A stretch of 64,000 nucleotides of DNA from Phocoena phocoena (GCF_963924675.1 NC_089221.1:88640998-88704997); one strand, 5' to 3'; positions 12,595 to 24,716 are shown, counted from the first letter of the stretch. A program made the numbers and translations. The notes: generated from the sequence alone by a model not told the origin.

Positions 12595-12829
12595 TTCACA
12601 TAGTAGCAATCTTTTCTTATTTCAAGTTTTCTTACTTCCTGGAAATCTTCCTTTATAATTTGCAATGTGAGCTAAAACATGAGCCACAATGACAGCCCAG
12701 AGTGATCCATTTCACATAATAGCAATCTCTTCTACTTATTTCAAGTTTTCTTGCTTCCTGGAAATATTCCTTTATAATTTGCAATGTGCGCTAGAACATG
12801 AATCACAGTGACAGCCCAGAGTGATCCAT
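12595..12829. repeat. Tandem duplication of ~117 bp, two copies
   Basis: Copy 1 (12595-12710) and copy 2 (12711-12829) are head-to-tail. Both run from ttcacata through agcaatct, tttcaagttttct, ttcctggaaat, tttataatttgcaatgtg and end gtgatccat. They differ by scattered substitutions and a 3-bp length difference, so the duplication is not recent. The unit matches no repeat family that I know. Confidence 0.93.
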
Positions 12830-13382
12830 GAGTTCCTTTTTGGAAAACATCAACTGATAATAATAATGAAAACAAAAACTGTAATAGGAGCGTTATTGTT
12901 TTGTCTTCAGTCCCTTTTATAGAATTTATTTCCCAACTTTTGATGAACAGATTGAACTATGCTGTGGCCGATCATCTTTGGCCAAAAGTAATAAGAAAAG
13001 ATCGTAAAACTAAAGTGAAGAAAGTTGAATTCTTACAATACCTAGGGGTAAGGGAAGCCTTTCAGTAGTATCTCAATAACAAAATTTGTTATTTAAAGAA
13101 ACGCTGTCAATCAGCTACCTGCATTTTTTCAGGAAGGCAAAATTATACATCAGTATTACGGAAATTTTATGGAATTAATGCCTTACTTTGTCTTTGTCCA
13201 TGACTGAAAGGACAGAAAAATATAAGGAAAACCAATGAAAAATATAACCTCCAAATAATCAATATTTAAGAAGGTATAAAATATGAAAACTCTTTAAATG
13301 GTAGAAAACATCTACCTAATGACTGTTTTTGGAAAAGGAAAATAAAGTGAGAAACACTAGACCCCTATCCTTATGGCTTCAT
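12830..13382. other. AT-rich DNA, nothing recognised
   Basis: About 550 bp of AT-rich sequence between the tandem duplication and a CA repeat. No gene and no confident repeat. Confidence 0.5.
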
Positions 13383-13467
13383 ACACACACACACACACAG
13401 ACACACAGACACACAGACACACACACACAAACACACACATACACACACACACACACACAAACACACA
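13383..13467. repeat. CA microsatellite with CAGA interruptions
   Basis: Impure (CA)n array with regularly spaced acag and caaa interruptions, which usually lower slippage. The 66- and 79-codon frames across it are repeat artefacts. Confidence 0.95.
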
Positions 13468-15140
13468 GTTACGATAGCAACTATTTTGATCACACATATA
13501 GGGATACACATTTTCCATTCCTTCCCTAGCTCTGTGTATACTCACAAAACATCTGTGTATACGCTCTAGGATTTTCCCACTCATGAAACAAGGCATCAGT
13601 CTCAGAGTTTATGAAACCATTCAACTATAGACACCTTAAAGTATATGGGAAATGTAAATGTACTCATTAAATATAATTAAACACGACCAAAAATATGTAT
13701 GGCAGAATTGCACCAAATCAGAGCAGGCAGCCATATACAGAGACCTGGGCCTTGAACCCTGGCCAGTTGTCCACAGTTTGGGCAGCAGCGTTTAGCATCA
13801 TCTATATGAAGGATCTGTTCGACACCTCAGCTAGGAAAGGGAAAAAAACAACTTTGAAAATGGAAAATAGTTTCAGACTGATTTTCATAAGAAAGGTGGG
13901 AAACTCACTGTTTAATCGTTTCTACTTAGCAAATAATTTATCTTTCAGATTCTTATAAAGTGGCTTTCTTCTGTGTTATCAGTAAAAACTAACACTGACC
14001 TTCCTCCTGGAAGGTTAAACTTTTAGCTTCTGTTTGAAATGCTAGAGTGCCTTTTCTCAGAAGCAATGCTACATATACAGGCAGCGAGCAATGAAAAAGA
14101 ATACACCATCTCTCCGACCCTTCATTAGTCAGAGAATCTTGCCAACAGCAATGCTACTTGTATACTGTCTCTGCATGAAAAACTGCTTTCAAAGGTAACC
14201 TTGCTAAGGGCTATGTCTTGGCAGAAAGAAGCAAACTTTACTTTTCTACCAGTTTGCTCCGCATGAGAAACAGGTGTTAAGGTGTGAAACGAGGCTCGGA
14301 GCAGCAGCAAACTAAAACTCACCCCAAATAAGTTTCATCTGGAAAAAAACACATAATAAGCCTGCAGGGCCGACATGTTTTTGCAAAATGCAAATCATGA
14401 AAACTGGTTAAGGGATTAAATGCTTTTTTGCAAAAATGACCATAGAGATTATAATCATTAATTAAAATCATGTAAATAATTTTATGAAAGAACTCTCCCT
14501 TTTTATCTCATAGGTTTCAAACAGCCTAATGGTAGAAAGGTTTAGTCTCAGAAGAGATTCTCTAATTAAAACTAGAAATCTGGTATAATTAGTAAGTGTC
14601 AGTCTGCAATCTCAACCACTTAGTAAAGGCAGAGAAATCAAATGCTGTTGTTTTATAAAAACTCCAATAAAATCTCCGAGAAAATGAAATTTTTATAGCG
14701 TCTGCTTCCTATCTATACAATAGGTGTCCCACATGGGACTAGGAACTTGTTAAGTGGATAAATATTTTAACACTTACAATTCATATATGCCAGTTATATT
14801 CACTTTTCTTTCTCTCTGGAGTTTCAACTTGACCCACAAGTCAGCTTTCAGTGATTTAACTGGGGTTTACAGTTTTGAATTTTCTGAGCTCCTTGATTCT
14901 TTCACTCCCAAATACCCTATTATTATCTCCAGGCAGAAGTGAACCAGAGCAAAAGAGACAAGATGAAACTCAACATATCAGTTACAAATGTTGATTCCAT
15001 TGTCCTGTGTAGTCCCTCCACCCTCCTTCCCTGCATTGGATGTTCCAACTGTATGAAAGCTTTAGTGTTTACAAGTTTAATTTATCTTCCTAGTAACAGC
15101 TCAAAGAACAAGGGGAACTGGGTTTTCCGCAGCTAAGTTT
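13468..15140. other. AT-rich DNA, nothing recognised
   Basis: About 1.7 kb with no supported gene. Small frames at 13695-13958 and 14125-14322 have no recognisable domain and are of a length expected by chance. Confidence 0.45.
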
Positions 15141-15194
15141 TTGGTATATAAGTTGGTCTGTAGTTAAGCACACACAAGTTAGGAAAACCAATTA

Positions 15195-15720
15195 GTGCTA
15201 TCAGACAACAGCACAGTCAGGGATAGTTATCAAAACCCCATGTGTCATCGTTTGTTGGTGGCTTCCCCTCCCTTTTCAATACCCCTGACTTCTCCTGGGA
15301 ATCCACGGGCTTCTAGAAATAGACTCTATCCCTGGCTCCAGGAATGGGCCGCTGAGCCTCGGCTAAGCCAGTCAGCGCCTTCAGTACCTCTGCCCCTACA
15401 CTAAGCTCCCACAGTCCAGGCGTGGTTGTCTCAGGACCGCCTGAGCTCTGCATAGCCCCACCAGATGCTCTTTCCTGCTTTGGCCCAGGTGGTACGCAGA
15501 TGCGAGGCCACAGCTTCTTTTCTACCACCAGAGAGGTCAGCCAGTGGGAAAAGCCTTCTATACCCTGAAGACGACAAAGTCAAGAGAATCCCAGAGAATG
15601 GAGCTGAAGCTGTTGGATGAAGAACACTATGAAGCCCACCAGCCCTCTGGGTCTCTGTTTACATGAGCCAATAAAGTCCCTGAATGTTTGAATGAGTGGT
15701 TGTTCTTGCTTGTAACGCAA
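15195..15720 (+). mobile_element. Possible old LTR-type element
   Basis: This is a GC-richer block with a polyadenylation-type AATAAA at about 15670 (gagccaataaagtccctg) followed by a short tail region. The base composition and the late polyadenylation signal fit an old LTR, but I cannot place the family and see no paired LTR or internal genes. An old mRNA-derived retrocopy is an alternative. Confidence 0.35.
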
Positions 15721-15867
15721 AGAATCCAAACCAATATAAATGTATACAGGGTATTCAACTCAATTACATGGAAAATTGCAAGACAGTGTGTTAGTGATGA
15801 GATGCGCTGCTCAGATTCCCCTTCAAACAAGGACTTGCTGCCAAATATGGGGTGGCGAGAGCACCAG

Positions 15868-15970
15868 CCTCGGCTGTTGACCTGGACTGTAGGGTCAGCC
15901 TCGGCTGTTGACCTGGACTGTAGGGTCAGCCTCGGCTGTTGACCTGGGCTGTAGGGTCAGCCTCGGCTGC
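15868..15970. repeat. 31-bp tandem repeat, 3.3 copies
   Basis: The unit begins cctcggctgttgacctggac and continues tgtagggtcag. Full copies lie at 15868-15898, 15899-15929 and 15930-15960, followed by a partial copy. The first two copies are identical and the third has a single a-to-g change, so this is a young minisatellite. The period is not a multiple of three. Confidence 0.96.
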
Positions 15971-16255
15971 AAAGAGACGGCTCATCCAAGCAGCAGCCTA
16001 TAACAGTGGCTGAGGGGTGGGCGGTACACAAAGACCTGTCCATTTCAGCCCTAAGCAGCACACCTGGACCGGCAATGCTAGCTCCACAGGGTTGGCCAAG
16101 ACCTTGGCTGCACCAGCATCACGGTTTGAGTTTTCCCTCTGCCCAATCCTCCCTCCACACTTCCTTTCACAGTAGTTGATACCTAATAAACATCTTAGAC
16201 CCCAATCAACCTCCATCTGAGTGTCTACTGCCAAAGAACCCAAGAGTGTCAACTT
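15971..16255 (+). mobile_element. Possible old LTR-type or retroelement 3' end
   Basis: It contains ccctctgcccaatcctccctcc, then ctaataaacatctta with an AATAAA signal at about 16184, then ccatctgagtgtctactgcc and gaacccaa. This order is typical of the polyadenylation and U5 section of old mammalian LTRs. The 31-bp minisatellite lies immediately upstream and may have grown within the same element. Confidence 0.4.
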
Positions 16256-16766
16256 TCACATTATAACACATCACAACAACATAAGAAAACCGAAGAAAAA
16301 TATGTGTGAAACCACATAAGGAAAATCCTCACCAAATCCCTATAAACAAAATGCATAACAGATTTTCTTCTACCCCACCCACCCCTCTGCTTTTCCAACC
16401 TTTCTTTAATAATACAGTTTCCTTTGGCCACACATATTATAGAAACCTTGGTAAAGGAGTAAGGCATTATTTAACAAATCGGAGTAATACAATTAAGTTG
16501 GCTGGGAACCTACTGAAAATTGACAAGGCCTGTGAGCAATGTGATATTTCCCAAGTCACCAGTTTTGCTTTTTAACTTTTTCTCATTATTGCAATTTTTT
16601 ATTAAAGGAGATTTGCTGTATAATCTGGATAAGATTTCAAGTATTTAGGTGATAGGAAATAGATGTTTTCAATCAAAATTTGCTGTGAAGCAAATTTCTT
16701 TTAAGTGAATCCCATTTTTAAATTAACTGCCATTGTAAAGTTGGAGATCAACTGTACGATAAAAAG
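16256..16766. other. AT-rich DNA, nothing recognised
   Basis: About 500 bp without a recognised repeat or gene. An 89-codon plus-strand frame (16306-16575) shows no known motif. Confidence 0.45.
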
Positions 16767-16779
16767 ATCACACCTGGGA

Positions 16780-17001
16780 GCTGGGCTTCCCTGGTGGCGC
16801 AGTGGTTGAGAGTCCACCTGCCAATGCTGGGGACACGGGTTCGTGTCCCGGTCCCGGAGGATCCCACATGCCGCGGAGCGGCTGGGCCCGTGAGCCATGG
16901 CCGCTGAGCCTGCGCATCCGGAGCCTGTGCTCCGCAATGGGAGAGGCCACAACAGTGAGAGGCCCGCGTACCGCAAAAAAAAAAAATAATAAATAAATAA
17001 A
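16780..17001 (+). mobile_element. CHR-type SINE
   Basis: Full-length copy with target-site duplication atcacacctggga at 16767-16779 and 17002-17014. The tail is A-rich with taat/aaat interruptions, so it is somewhat older than the pure-tail copies. It faces a minus-strand copy about 220 bp downstream. Confidence 0.96.
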
Positions 17002-17089
17002 ATCACACCTGGGAATGCAGGTTTTCTTTAAAACTAATACAGTTAATGGTATAAATAGCTTTGATAAAACAATGATTTAAGGATTCTAT

Positions 17090-17900
17090 TCTCGTTGCCT
17101 CATCACACGTCTTCCTCTCTAGTCATCAAAGACTTTCACATTTCAAAATCCGTGGATACTCATCCATCCCTTTTGGTTGTCTTCTCTAAAACATTGTCAT
17201 TCCCCTGACACTTCTCATACTTTTTTTTTACGCGGGCCTCTCACTGTTTGTGGCCTCTCCCGTTGCTGAGCACAGGCTCCGGACGCGCAGGCTCAGCGGC
17301 CATGGCTCACGGGCCCAGCTGCTCCGCGGCATGTGGGATCTTCCCGGACCGGGGCACGAACCCGTGTCCCCTGCATCGGCAGGGGGACTCTCAACCACTA
17401 CGCCACCAGGGAAGCCCACTTCCCTTCCTTTGACTTCTACCACACAATGCTCTTTTAGTTTTACTCTCACTTTTTTCCTCTGTGCTTTCCAGGCTCATTC
17501 TCTTCTACCCAGCCATTAAAAGACATCTCTTAACACTTGGTTAAGGCCTTCTTCCCTTCTCACTCTATAAGCAATCCCTGGTGTTCACAATCGTCCCTAT
17601 GGTTCTAGAGCAGCACCTCTCCACAGATTACTAATACACAGATCACACAGTTCACTTACACACAGACCACTCAGAGAACATTTCAGATGAAAGCCTCAAA
17701 GGCACCTCCCAATTCCACATGCCAAAGACTGAACTCTTGACAGCCCTTCTCCCAGGTTGCCTATCTCAGAGAATGGTACTACGCTCCATCCTGTACTAAA
17801 AAACCCAAACCGAACAGTCTTAGCTGCATCTCCCTCCTTCACTATCTCCCCACATCCAAATCCATCATCAAGTCCTGTTAGTTCTGCCTCCAAACTTTTC
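17090..17900 (+). mobile_element. L2 LINE, interrupted by a SINE
   Basis: Pyrimidine-rich L2 sequence lies on both sides of the SINE. After it come ttttactctcac and cctctgtgctttccaggctca. The clearest part is 17690-17900, with aaaggcacctcccaattcc, gccaaagactgaactc, ccaaatccatcatcaagtcc and tgttagttctgcctccaaa. These match the L2 ORF region in order. All frames are broken. Confidence 0.62.
17221..17417 (-). mobile_element. CHR-type SINE inside L2
   Basis: Minus-strand copy with a T9 run (its tail) at 17221, ending at the gaagccc head. The target duplication is imperfect (acttctcat before, acttccctt after). Unlike most copies it lacks the gcggt step next to the tail. With the plus-strand copy at 16780 it forms an inverted pair. 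Confidence 0.94.
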
Positions 17901-17973
17901 ATGTGTCAAGATAAATTCTTCTTTTTATTTATCTTTTCAACCACTGAAATGTAAAAAGCAGTTTTAGCTCATG

Positions 17974-18033
17974 AGCTTTACAAAAACAGGTGGTGCACCA
18001 GATCTGAACTACAGGCTGTGGTTTGATGACCTG
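17974..18033 (+). mobile_element. MER5-type DNA transposon remnant
   Basis: About 60 bp match the terminal part of the MER5A hAT-type element: gctttacaaaaacaggtggtg, ccagatctgaactacaggctg, tggtttgatgacctg. Only one terminus is present. Confidence 0.6.
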
Positions 18034-18228
18034 GGTCTTATAAGAAACTGCACACCTTCCTAAGTTTGTATTACATGGCGGTGTTTTAAGGGGTTCTCAA
18101 ATATCTGGTTCTGTTTTACTCTGTGGGTTGTTACACATTAACACAACACACATACACACAGTCACCCCCTTTTTCCTGGTATACTACAATAACCAGTGAA
18201 TTAACCTGTGCCACCAAGTTTTGGGTTT

Positions 18229-18250
18229 CCCCCCCATTTGGGGAGGGGGG
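18229..18250. repeat. C-tract/G-tract inverted repeat
   Basis: C7, ATTT, GGGG, A, G6. The C- and G-runs can pair as a short hairpin on either strand. This is a simple sequence with no evidence of function. Confidence 0.6.
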
Positions 18251-18489
18251 CTCTGCTTAAAAGAATCTCTTCTCTGCCATCTTGATTAAAATGAAGACTA
18301 TCACAATGTGACAAAGCAAACTACTAAAACCAAACAAAGCTTTCCATGTACAAGTACTTATTTGTGTGAATCCAGATTTTTCTCTGAAATGTGCAACCTG
18401 AACAAAATACAGAAATAGATTTAAAGCTAAAGCCAGTATTGTTTTGCAACTGCTCTGCAAAACACGTAATTTAAAACTAATGGCAAAAC

Positions 18490-18600
18490 TAACAAAAGTA
18501 ACGAACATTTACTGAGTCCTTACTATAGACCAGCCCATTTGCTTTTTGAATTAACTTCTTGAGTAAATATTATATACATTTGGACTCGTGTGACAAAATT
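18490..18600 (-). mobile_element. Possible MIR fragment
   Basis: The stretch aacatttactgagtccttactatagaccagccc resembles the reversed 3' end of a MIR. It is short and diverged. Confidence 0.4.
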
Positions 18601-21600
18601 ATAGTTTTTAAAAAGGCACATTTTTCTGTTTTCTACGTTGGCGTCTTGTGTACAATCTGGTTTGGAAAAGGAGATCGATCTTGACTTTATTTTTCCTTTA
18701 ATACACCACCTGCTTTGGCATTTTATCGCATACTCTTGTTACCACTTGCTACTTTGCTGTCTGTTTTATGTGAACCTTGCTTCACCCATCGGCAGGCTGT
18801 TAAGTATGTTCCTTGAGGTCAGGCATCAGGCCTTTTCTCCCGCTCCTTACACGCAAAATATATATCCTACATACTCCCCTAAGACAGGGTTCAGCCCAGA
18901 GCAGCCCTCCAAGAAATGGACTGCTGCTTATAAAAGTGAATTTTTAACTTAATCTGTGAGCTCCTTAAATCTCCATTTGCTTAAAATACATTTCAGTTAA
19001 ACTGAGGTGCATGTAAGAGTTCTTGTAAATATTTAATAAACTCTAATCCTTATATTACATTGCAGATTAGAATAATATCTAGTAGCAAAATAAAAAATTT
19101 AGTTTTAGTAACTGTATAAAATAATCATGCTTTCTTTTGTTAATTCATGTGTCAATCTCCTCTGTCCAGAAAACACAACATCCCTCCTCTGTTTATATTC
19201 TGGCGTTATCTTTGGCATCTTCTAGGCTGAGAAAAATTGTGACTTCAGACATCAAGCATTTTTTATTTCCATATATTACTTTACATACTAAAATTTATTT
19301 GAATGCGCCAACAAAAATTAACTAGTATCTTTGTTGAGATTAATGATCAGAGTACCTCTACAAAGCCTCCAGTGTACATGTGGACCAGTCCATATCTGGA
19401 CTTTTTCTAATGACCTGTCACACACCAAGGAATGGTGAACACAATGACAGTAGCCAAATGACACCCAACACTCAGCCTTGAGAAACTAGAGGTGAAGCTG
19501 GGGCTGTGTGTCTATATTTAAACAAATAAGAAATTTACAGGGAAATATTTATACGTCTCATTTAAAGACTTTCCTGAAATGAGTACACAAATAGGTCTGT
19601 TAAATACCGGAGGGATGAATGTTTCCCAAAGGGAATAGAAGGAAAATAAGCAGTAAGTACTGGATTTGCACATACTGTTAAGATGTACTATATATTTTAG
19701 AGAATTTGGTTATTTTGTTTTGTTTTGAAGAAAGCAAGGACAATGAATTGAAGGGCCAATTACAGTATGCTCTCTTTAATCACCAAATTAAATAAATATA
19801 TAACGAATCTGTGAGATAATTGGAGAATCAGCAATGGAGAGAAGAATAAAACATTTCTAAACCATTTACTCACATAAATAATAAAATATTCAGTTAAATT
19901 TTTAACCTTACACATACACAGACTTCTTCGCACCCCTTCACTCCCCTCTCTCCCTCCCTGCCCCAAAATACCATGCGTCATACATACTTCCAAGTATGTT
20001 TCTATGGAGAGTAATTAAAATTCAGTTTTTATAATTTATTAAAATTGGTAAATATTTCCCTATTGAAAAAAATCTCCTTTTCTGTATTTTACATGCCATA
20101 ATACACTCTTATGATAGTAATCCCACTAAAAATCTTAATCTACTTTAAAAAGGTAAAATGCCCTAGCTTAGGGCAGAGAGTTTTCTCCCAGTGGAACTAC
20201 AGCCCCCTTGAGTTTTATAAGAAAACTCAGTCCTGCAACACCTCCCCTTCCCGCATCTTGTCAGTAATTTACTAAGGAAAAGCAAAACTTTTTAAGAAAG
20301 CAAAGTTGAATCCACTGATGTGGAGCATTAAAATGATTACCAAAGAAGATTTCCTTTGAATTTTTAATAAGAAACTCCACCTTGAAATGTATCCAAAAGC
20401 TAAACAGGTAATTTACACTGCTAGATATTCCCTGAGGGTCACTAACGAAAAAACATTAAAGCATACAGCGCTGAGCATCTTAGCATCTCAGAAGAATTTT
20501 CTTTACTACCCATTCAGGTTCACAATCCTACTCTGACAGTTTTTAACGTCTTTCGATTTAGTAATTTCACTGCATTTATATTTGCAAAGATTATATGCAG
20601 ACCTGAGTGAGAGTTAAATGGGTAGATCTGTCTAAGAGTAATGACAATAGAATAAGCTTTAAAAATTTTAACTCAGTAGGGTGTCTCTATTTTATTCTAA
20701 TGCCTAACTCTACTTCAAGATGCAAGTAAATGTAGGATAATGTGGAAAGAAACAAAGCATGATTTTTAAAAATCAAAGCCATTAAGTACTTAGAAAGCCA
20801 CAAATTCAGGTTGCCAGAGCCAGAACACACCTGCATGCACTATAATCCTTAATTTGAGATGTCCATATGTGAGATGTGCTCTTTTGTAGTTCCTCAATCA
20901 CTCAAGATTCCAAAATAGCACCATAAAGTCTATGGTTTAAACATCAAAATTTGTACTTGTACATAGTATGCTCTCTGAAGCTTACAAAGAGCCTTGGGCT
21001 CTTAAACTTAAAATGATTACTAGAGCACAGATATAAATGCAATCTGTGGCACTTAGCAGTGTGTGCTACTTCAGTCATTATTCTGTGCAAATTATGCTCC
21101 CTGCGACCAGTTAGTTAATCAAGAAGCAAGGGCAAAACACGAGGGAAAAGCTCTTCTGCACAAGTTACAAAATCATCTTTCTGATAAAATGCATAAAATT
21201 AATTATATATCTCTGTATATCTTATATCCAGAAACTTGTCCAAACCCTGGTAAACTCGGCAGTTCTATAAGGGAGAGGCTACTATTATATGATCACGTTT
21301 CCTTAATACAAATGCCAGTAGGACAAGTATATAACACTGTGTAAACAGTATGTGCTATTTGGAGAAAAAAATCCAGGAAACCTCTCCTTACTCACTCATT
21401 CTGTTTCTCTCCTATATCTTTAAAGAATACCAAAACTATTTCTAAATTCCATTCTGTTCATTCACATGGACAATAAACATTTAGAAATTTCTCATTCAGG
21501 CATAAAAATGTGTCTGTGGTTAACTAACATAAACAAAAGCTGCCAATGTGCTCCTACTGTTTTATGGGAGAAAGGTCTTTTTGTAATTGAAAATATATTG

Positions 21601-23278
21601 CTTTCAAAATCTGTAAGGGCTCTCATATTCTGTTCTAAAAATGTTACTGTCTAAACCATTTCTGGGGACTAAGTATTACATGATTTACTCTGATTAGAAA
21701 CCTTATGGAAGCTGAAACAAAAATAAAAATGATTTTAAAAGCCTAAATTTTGAAAGGCTCATATCAAAATTGATAGAAACTTAGCGTACCAAAAAATAAA
21801 CCGGTGAGTGACCTTCTATGAAAAATCAACTTAATATTTTTCTTGGCATGCCTATTTCTTATGCATTTTATCAGAACACTTCAAAACTGGTAGGGAACCA
21901 ATGCTACCAATCATCACACCAAGGGAAAAAAACTTGCTTCTCTGGGCAAATACGATAAGTGATATATTTAGCTTTTCTATTTTACACATAAGGAATCCCT
22001 CTTAGAAAGCAAATGTGTCATTTATGACATTCATTTAAAAATCATAACATGTCATATGTTTACATTTGGGGGGCGGGAGGACATGTATTTTTCTTTCTAT
22101 TAAGTATTTTACACGTGCTCAGAATCCGACTTCTGAAGATCTCTGAGCAACTTTTATAAATACCATCGGATGGCAGAGTTGTTCACCTACAACATGAAAA
22201 TGAAGGAAGAACTGGGAACAGAAATCAGTGGGAACCTCAGACGTTTTCTCACTTGATATGTGGTATTTATTTAACTTTTACCATACTGTTAGGAAGAAAG
22301 AGAGGGGATGGTATTTATGCCCATTATGTGGGAAAACTCAAGCTACATAAAATTTAAATAAATTATTTTAGTAAGCTATTAACAAAGAAATTGGAGAACA
22401 GAAGTCTCCTCCAGCTTTCACCCTGTATGCTACATAGAATAAATCGAGAAGCTATTCAAATTAACAAGATGAAATCTAACATCGAACTGATTTGATAATT
22501 TCCTGACAACTGAGGTCATTTTTCTGTTCAACAAATCTTAACATTTGTTATGTTAGGAACCTTTATGTACAATTTATCACTGTTAATATTAGGCCAGAGG
22601 TAATAAATGGCAAATGTAGTTACACTTTATTCACAGTAAGGGCTGATGTGATGATAAATTGCATCATTCATAGAGTTTTCACCTTTAAGTCAGATGCCAG
22701 AACAAAATGGCACAAATTCAATTTGTTTGAAAAGAACTAGGAATTTTATGAAGAGAACTGTCTTCTTAGAAATAAGAAAAAACGATAAATCAATTTCCTA
22801 GACAGGTAAAATCAATGCTGAACATGGACATGCTGTCTATGACAAAACATAACTTTTAAAAACATAGATGAAATTGTTGTTTAAAAGTTTAAAATTCTGA
22901 AGAGCTGAAATGCTCTGGGTCTGTTTAAACAGTATGATTACCATACCAATCTAGTTATCTTCCTAGGTATAGACTCAGTGTTTTAAAACGGTTATGCTTG
23001 TTAGCAATTTCATAAAGTTAAAGACTCCAGGAAACATGATCGATTACCGCAACACAAAATATTCTATGATTTTGTTTCTAAATGTTAGTTATCCTTTGCA
23101 TATGTACAACAATTTATTTAGGCATGGAGAGCCCACATAGGAAGCACTAGCAAAATGATTTTTCAGCTCAGTAAGAAACCATTAATTCATTATCAGTAAC
23201 ATAGCTCCTGTGCAAATGGAAAATATGGTGTTTTTCAGACACGAGCAGGAACAGCTTTTAATTTAGACAGTTACTCAC
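18601..23278. other. Long AT-rich unassigned stretch
   Basis: About 4.7 kb with no supported gene and little recognisable repeat. The part near 18780-18935 faintly resembles an L2 3' end (gttccttgaggtcaggcatc). Frames at 18638-18952 and 21063-21344 have no known domains. This is one of the least repeat-rich parts of the window, so it could hide conserved non-coding elements. Confidence 0.4.
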
Positions 23279-23406
23279 ACAGGACAACCTTAGTGTTACA
23301 AGGCCCATTTTCTCCAGAATGTCTTTGGTGGCAGCTCAAAATTAACACCAAGTTTATGGACAAACTTCTGTCTCAAAAGACTATCGGAAACTGTGCTTAT
23401 GCTACC
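23279..23406 (-). other. Exon-like segment on the minus strand (candidate only)
   Basis: Read on the minus strand, a branch-like ttatcac is followed by ttctttcccttcag, a textbook 3' splice site. A 128-nt segment follows and ends at tgt|gtgagtaac, a fair 5' splice site. Only one frame is open; it runs 36 codons to a TAA inside the segment, so it would be a terminal or non-coding exon. I do not recognise the peptide. Chance is a serious alternative. Confidence 0.2.
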
Positions 23407-23597
23407 CTGAAGGGAAAGAATGTGATAAGAGAGCAAGGTAGAGCGGAGTAGGAGAAAGAGAAGGAGAACATAGTCCACATATTGGCCCAGATTCGGAAAT
23501 CAGATTATCTTATCTGATTATCTTATCTTGGAAGAACGAGTTTGACATCAAGCAGACAGACAACAATAGGTTCCCCTCATTTGGGGAGTTGGGCGGC

Positions 23598-23617
23598 GGG
23601 GGTGGGGTGGGGTGGGG
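23598..23617 (+). other. Strong G-quadruplex motif
   Basis: G5-T-G4-T-G4-T-G4. Four G-runs of at least four bases are joined by single-T loops, the pattern that gives the most stable parallel quadruplexes. Further G-runs (GGGG, GGG) lie just upstream from 23583. No promoter or CpG-rich context is present. Confidence 0.85.
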
Positions 23618-24084
23618 TTCACGCAGCACCAACACTGTGCCTGGATGTCCAGTCAGCATGGAAGGAAAAAGATCAGGAAGTAAGGAGCTGTCTGAACAAC
23701 CAGGAGGCAGTGTGAAGTTCTGGGTTAGACAGGGCAGGCCCTACAACAAGGGCTGAAAGGCCGGCAGAAGCATGCCAAACCCAAGCATCCTGCTCAGGTT
23801 TCCTGCTGGACGTTAAAGAGCCCTGTAGAAGGTACAGGAGAAAGAAAGCCAACCTACAGTGTGTCAGTGATGAGGGAGTGGCATGGATTAAATGCTCCTC
23901 TATGGAATAGTTAGCCAGTCCACTATTGGTCAAGCCAAATCAAAGTACATATTTAGAAAAAACCCTACCCCTAGGAGAATGAGTCACAGCTTTAAGATTT
24001 TAGTTTTTAACACACAGAACTAAGAAACTCATCTTTGAGTGAAGGGCTCTTTGTGACATTCTGATCCCAGGTTAAAGATTATAT

Positions 24085-24290
24085 CTTCAGAGATGCCCTT
24101 CTTGACCACCCAACATCTCTCTCCATCACATTAAGTTACTCTAATTCTCCAAATACCACTTTATACTATCTGATAGGCTTTTTACTTGTTTATCTTCCCA
24201 CAACCCCTAAAACGAAAGCTTCAGGAGAACAGGAAATCTGCCTATCTTACTGACCACTGGATCTACTAGACACTCCGTAAACTCCTAGTA
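24085..24290 (+). mobile_element. L2 LINE 3' region
   Basis: agatgcccttcttgaccaccc, then ctctccatcacat, tactatctgataggctttttacttgtttatcttccc, and aaaacgaaagcttcaggagaacagg follow the L2 consensus before its 3' UTR. No open frame survives. Confidence 0.7.
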
Positions 24291-24716
24291 GACTCTACAT
24301 TCGAGTTTAGTTTTAAAAACTAAACTCTAATGTAGTTGATAAGTGGTCAAACTAAGCCAAACAAAAATGAAGCATAAAATAGTTTGTTATGTGATATGAA
24401 TAGACATTGGCATACTTATCAGTTACTTTTGGTACATAGTACATCTTTCATTCTCTTAACTGATAATCTGTAATCCAAAATTTTTCCACGTCTACAATGG
24501 TATGATAAGTCATAACCGCAAAAATGCAATCATTTTCTCAGTTACCTTATGGAGAGTAGGTTATGCCTGGTATGGGCTTACTGCTTATGCTTCAATATAT
24601 TAATGTTTTAGAAGTGTTCATCTGTGGATAATCTATATTAGAGACTAATTTAACAATCCTAATTATCTCAAGGACGCTAGCATTTTAGCTAATACACTAT
24701 TCATAGCATGATTTTT

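Noticed and set aside
15862..16260. 31-bp repeats considered as a CRISPR array.
   Set aside because: Copies are directly adjacent with no spacers and lie in a mammalian repeat context; this is a minisatellite.
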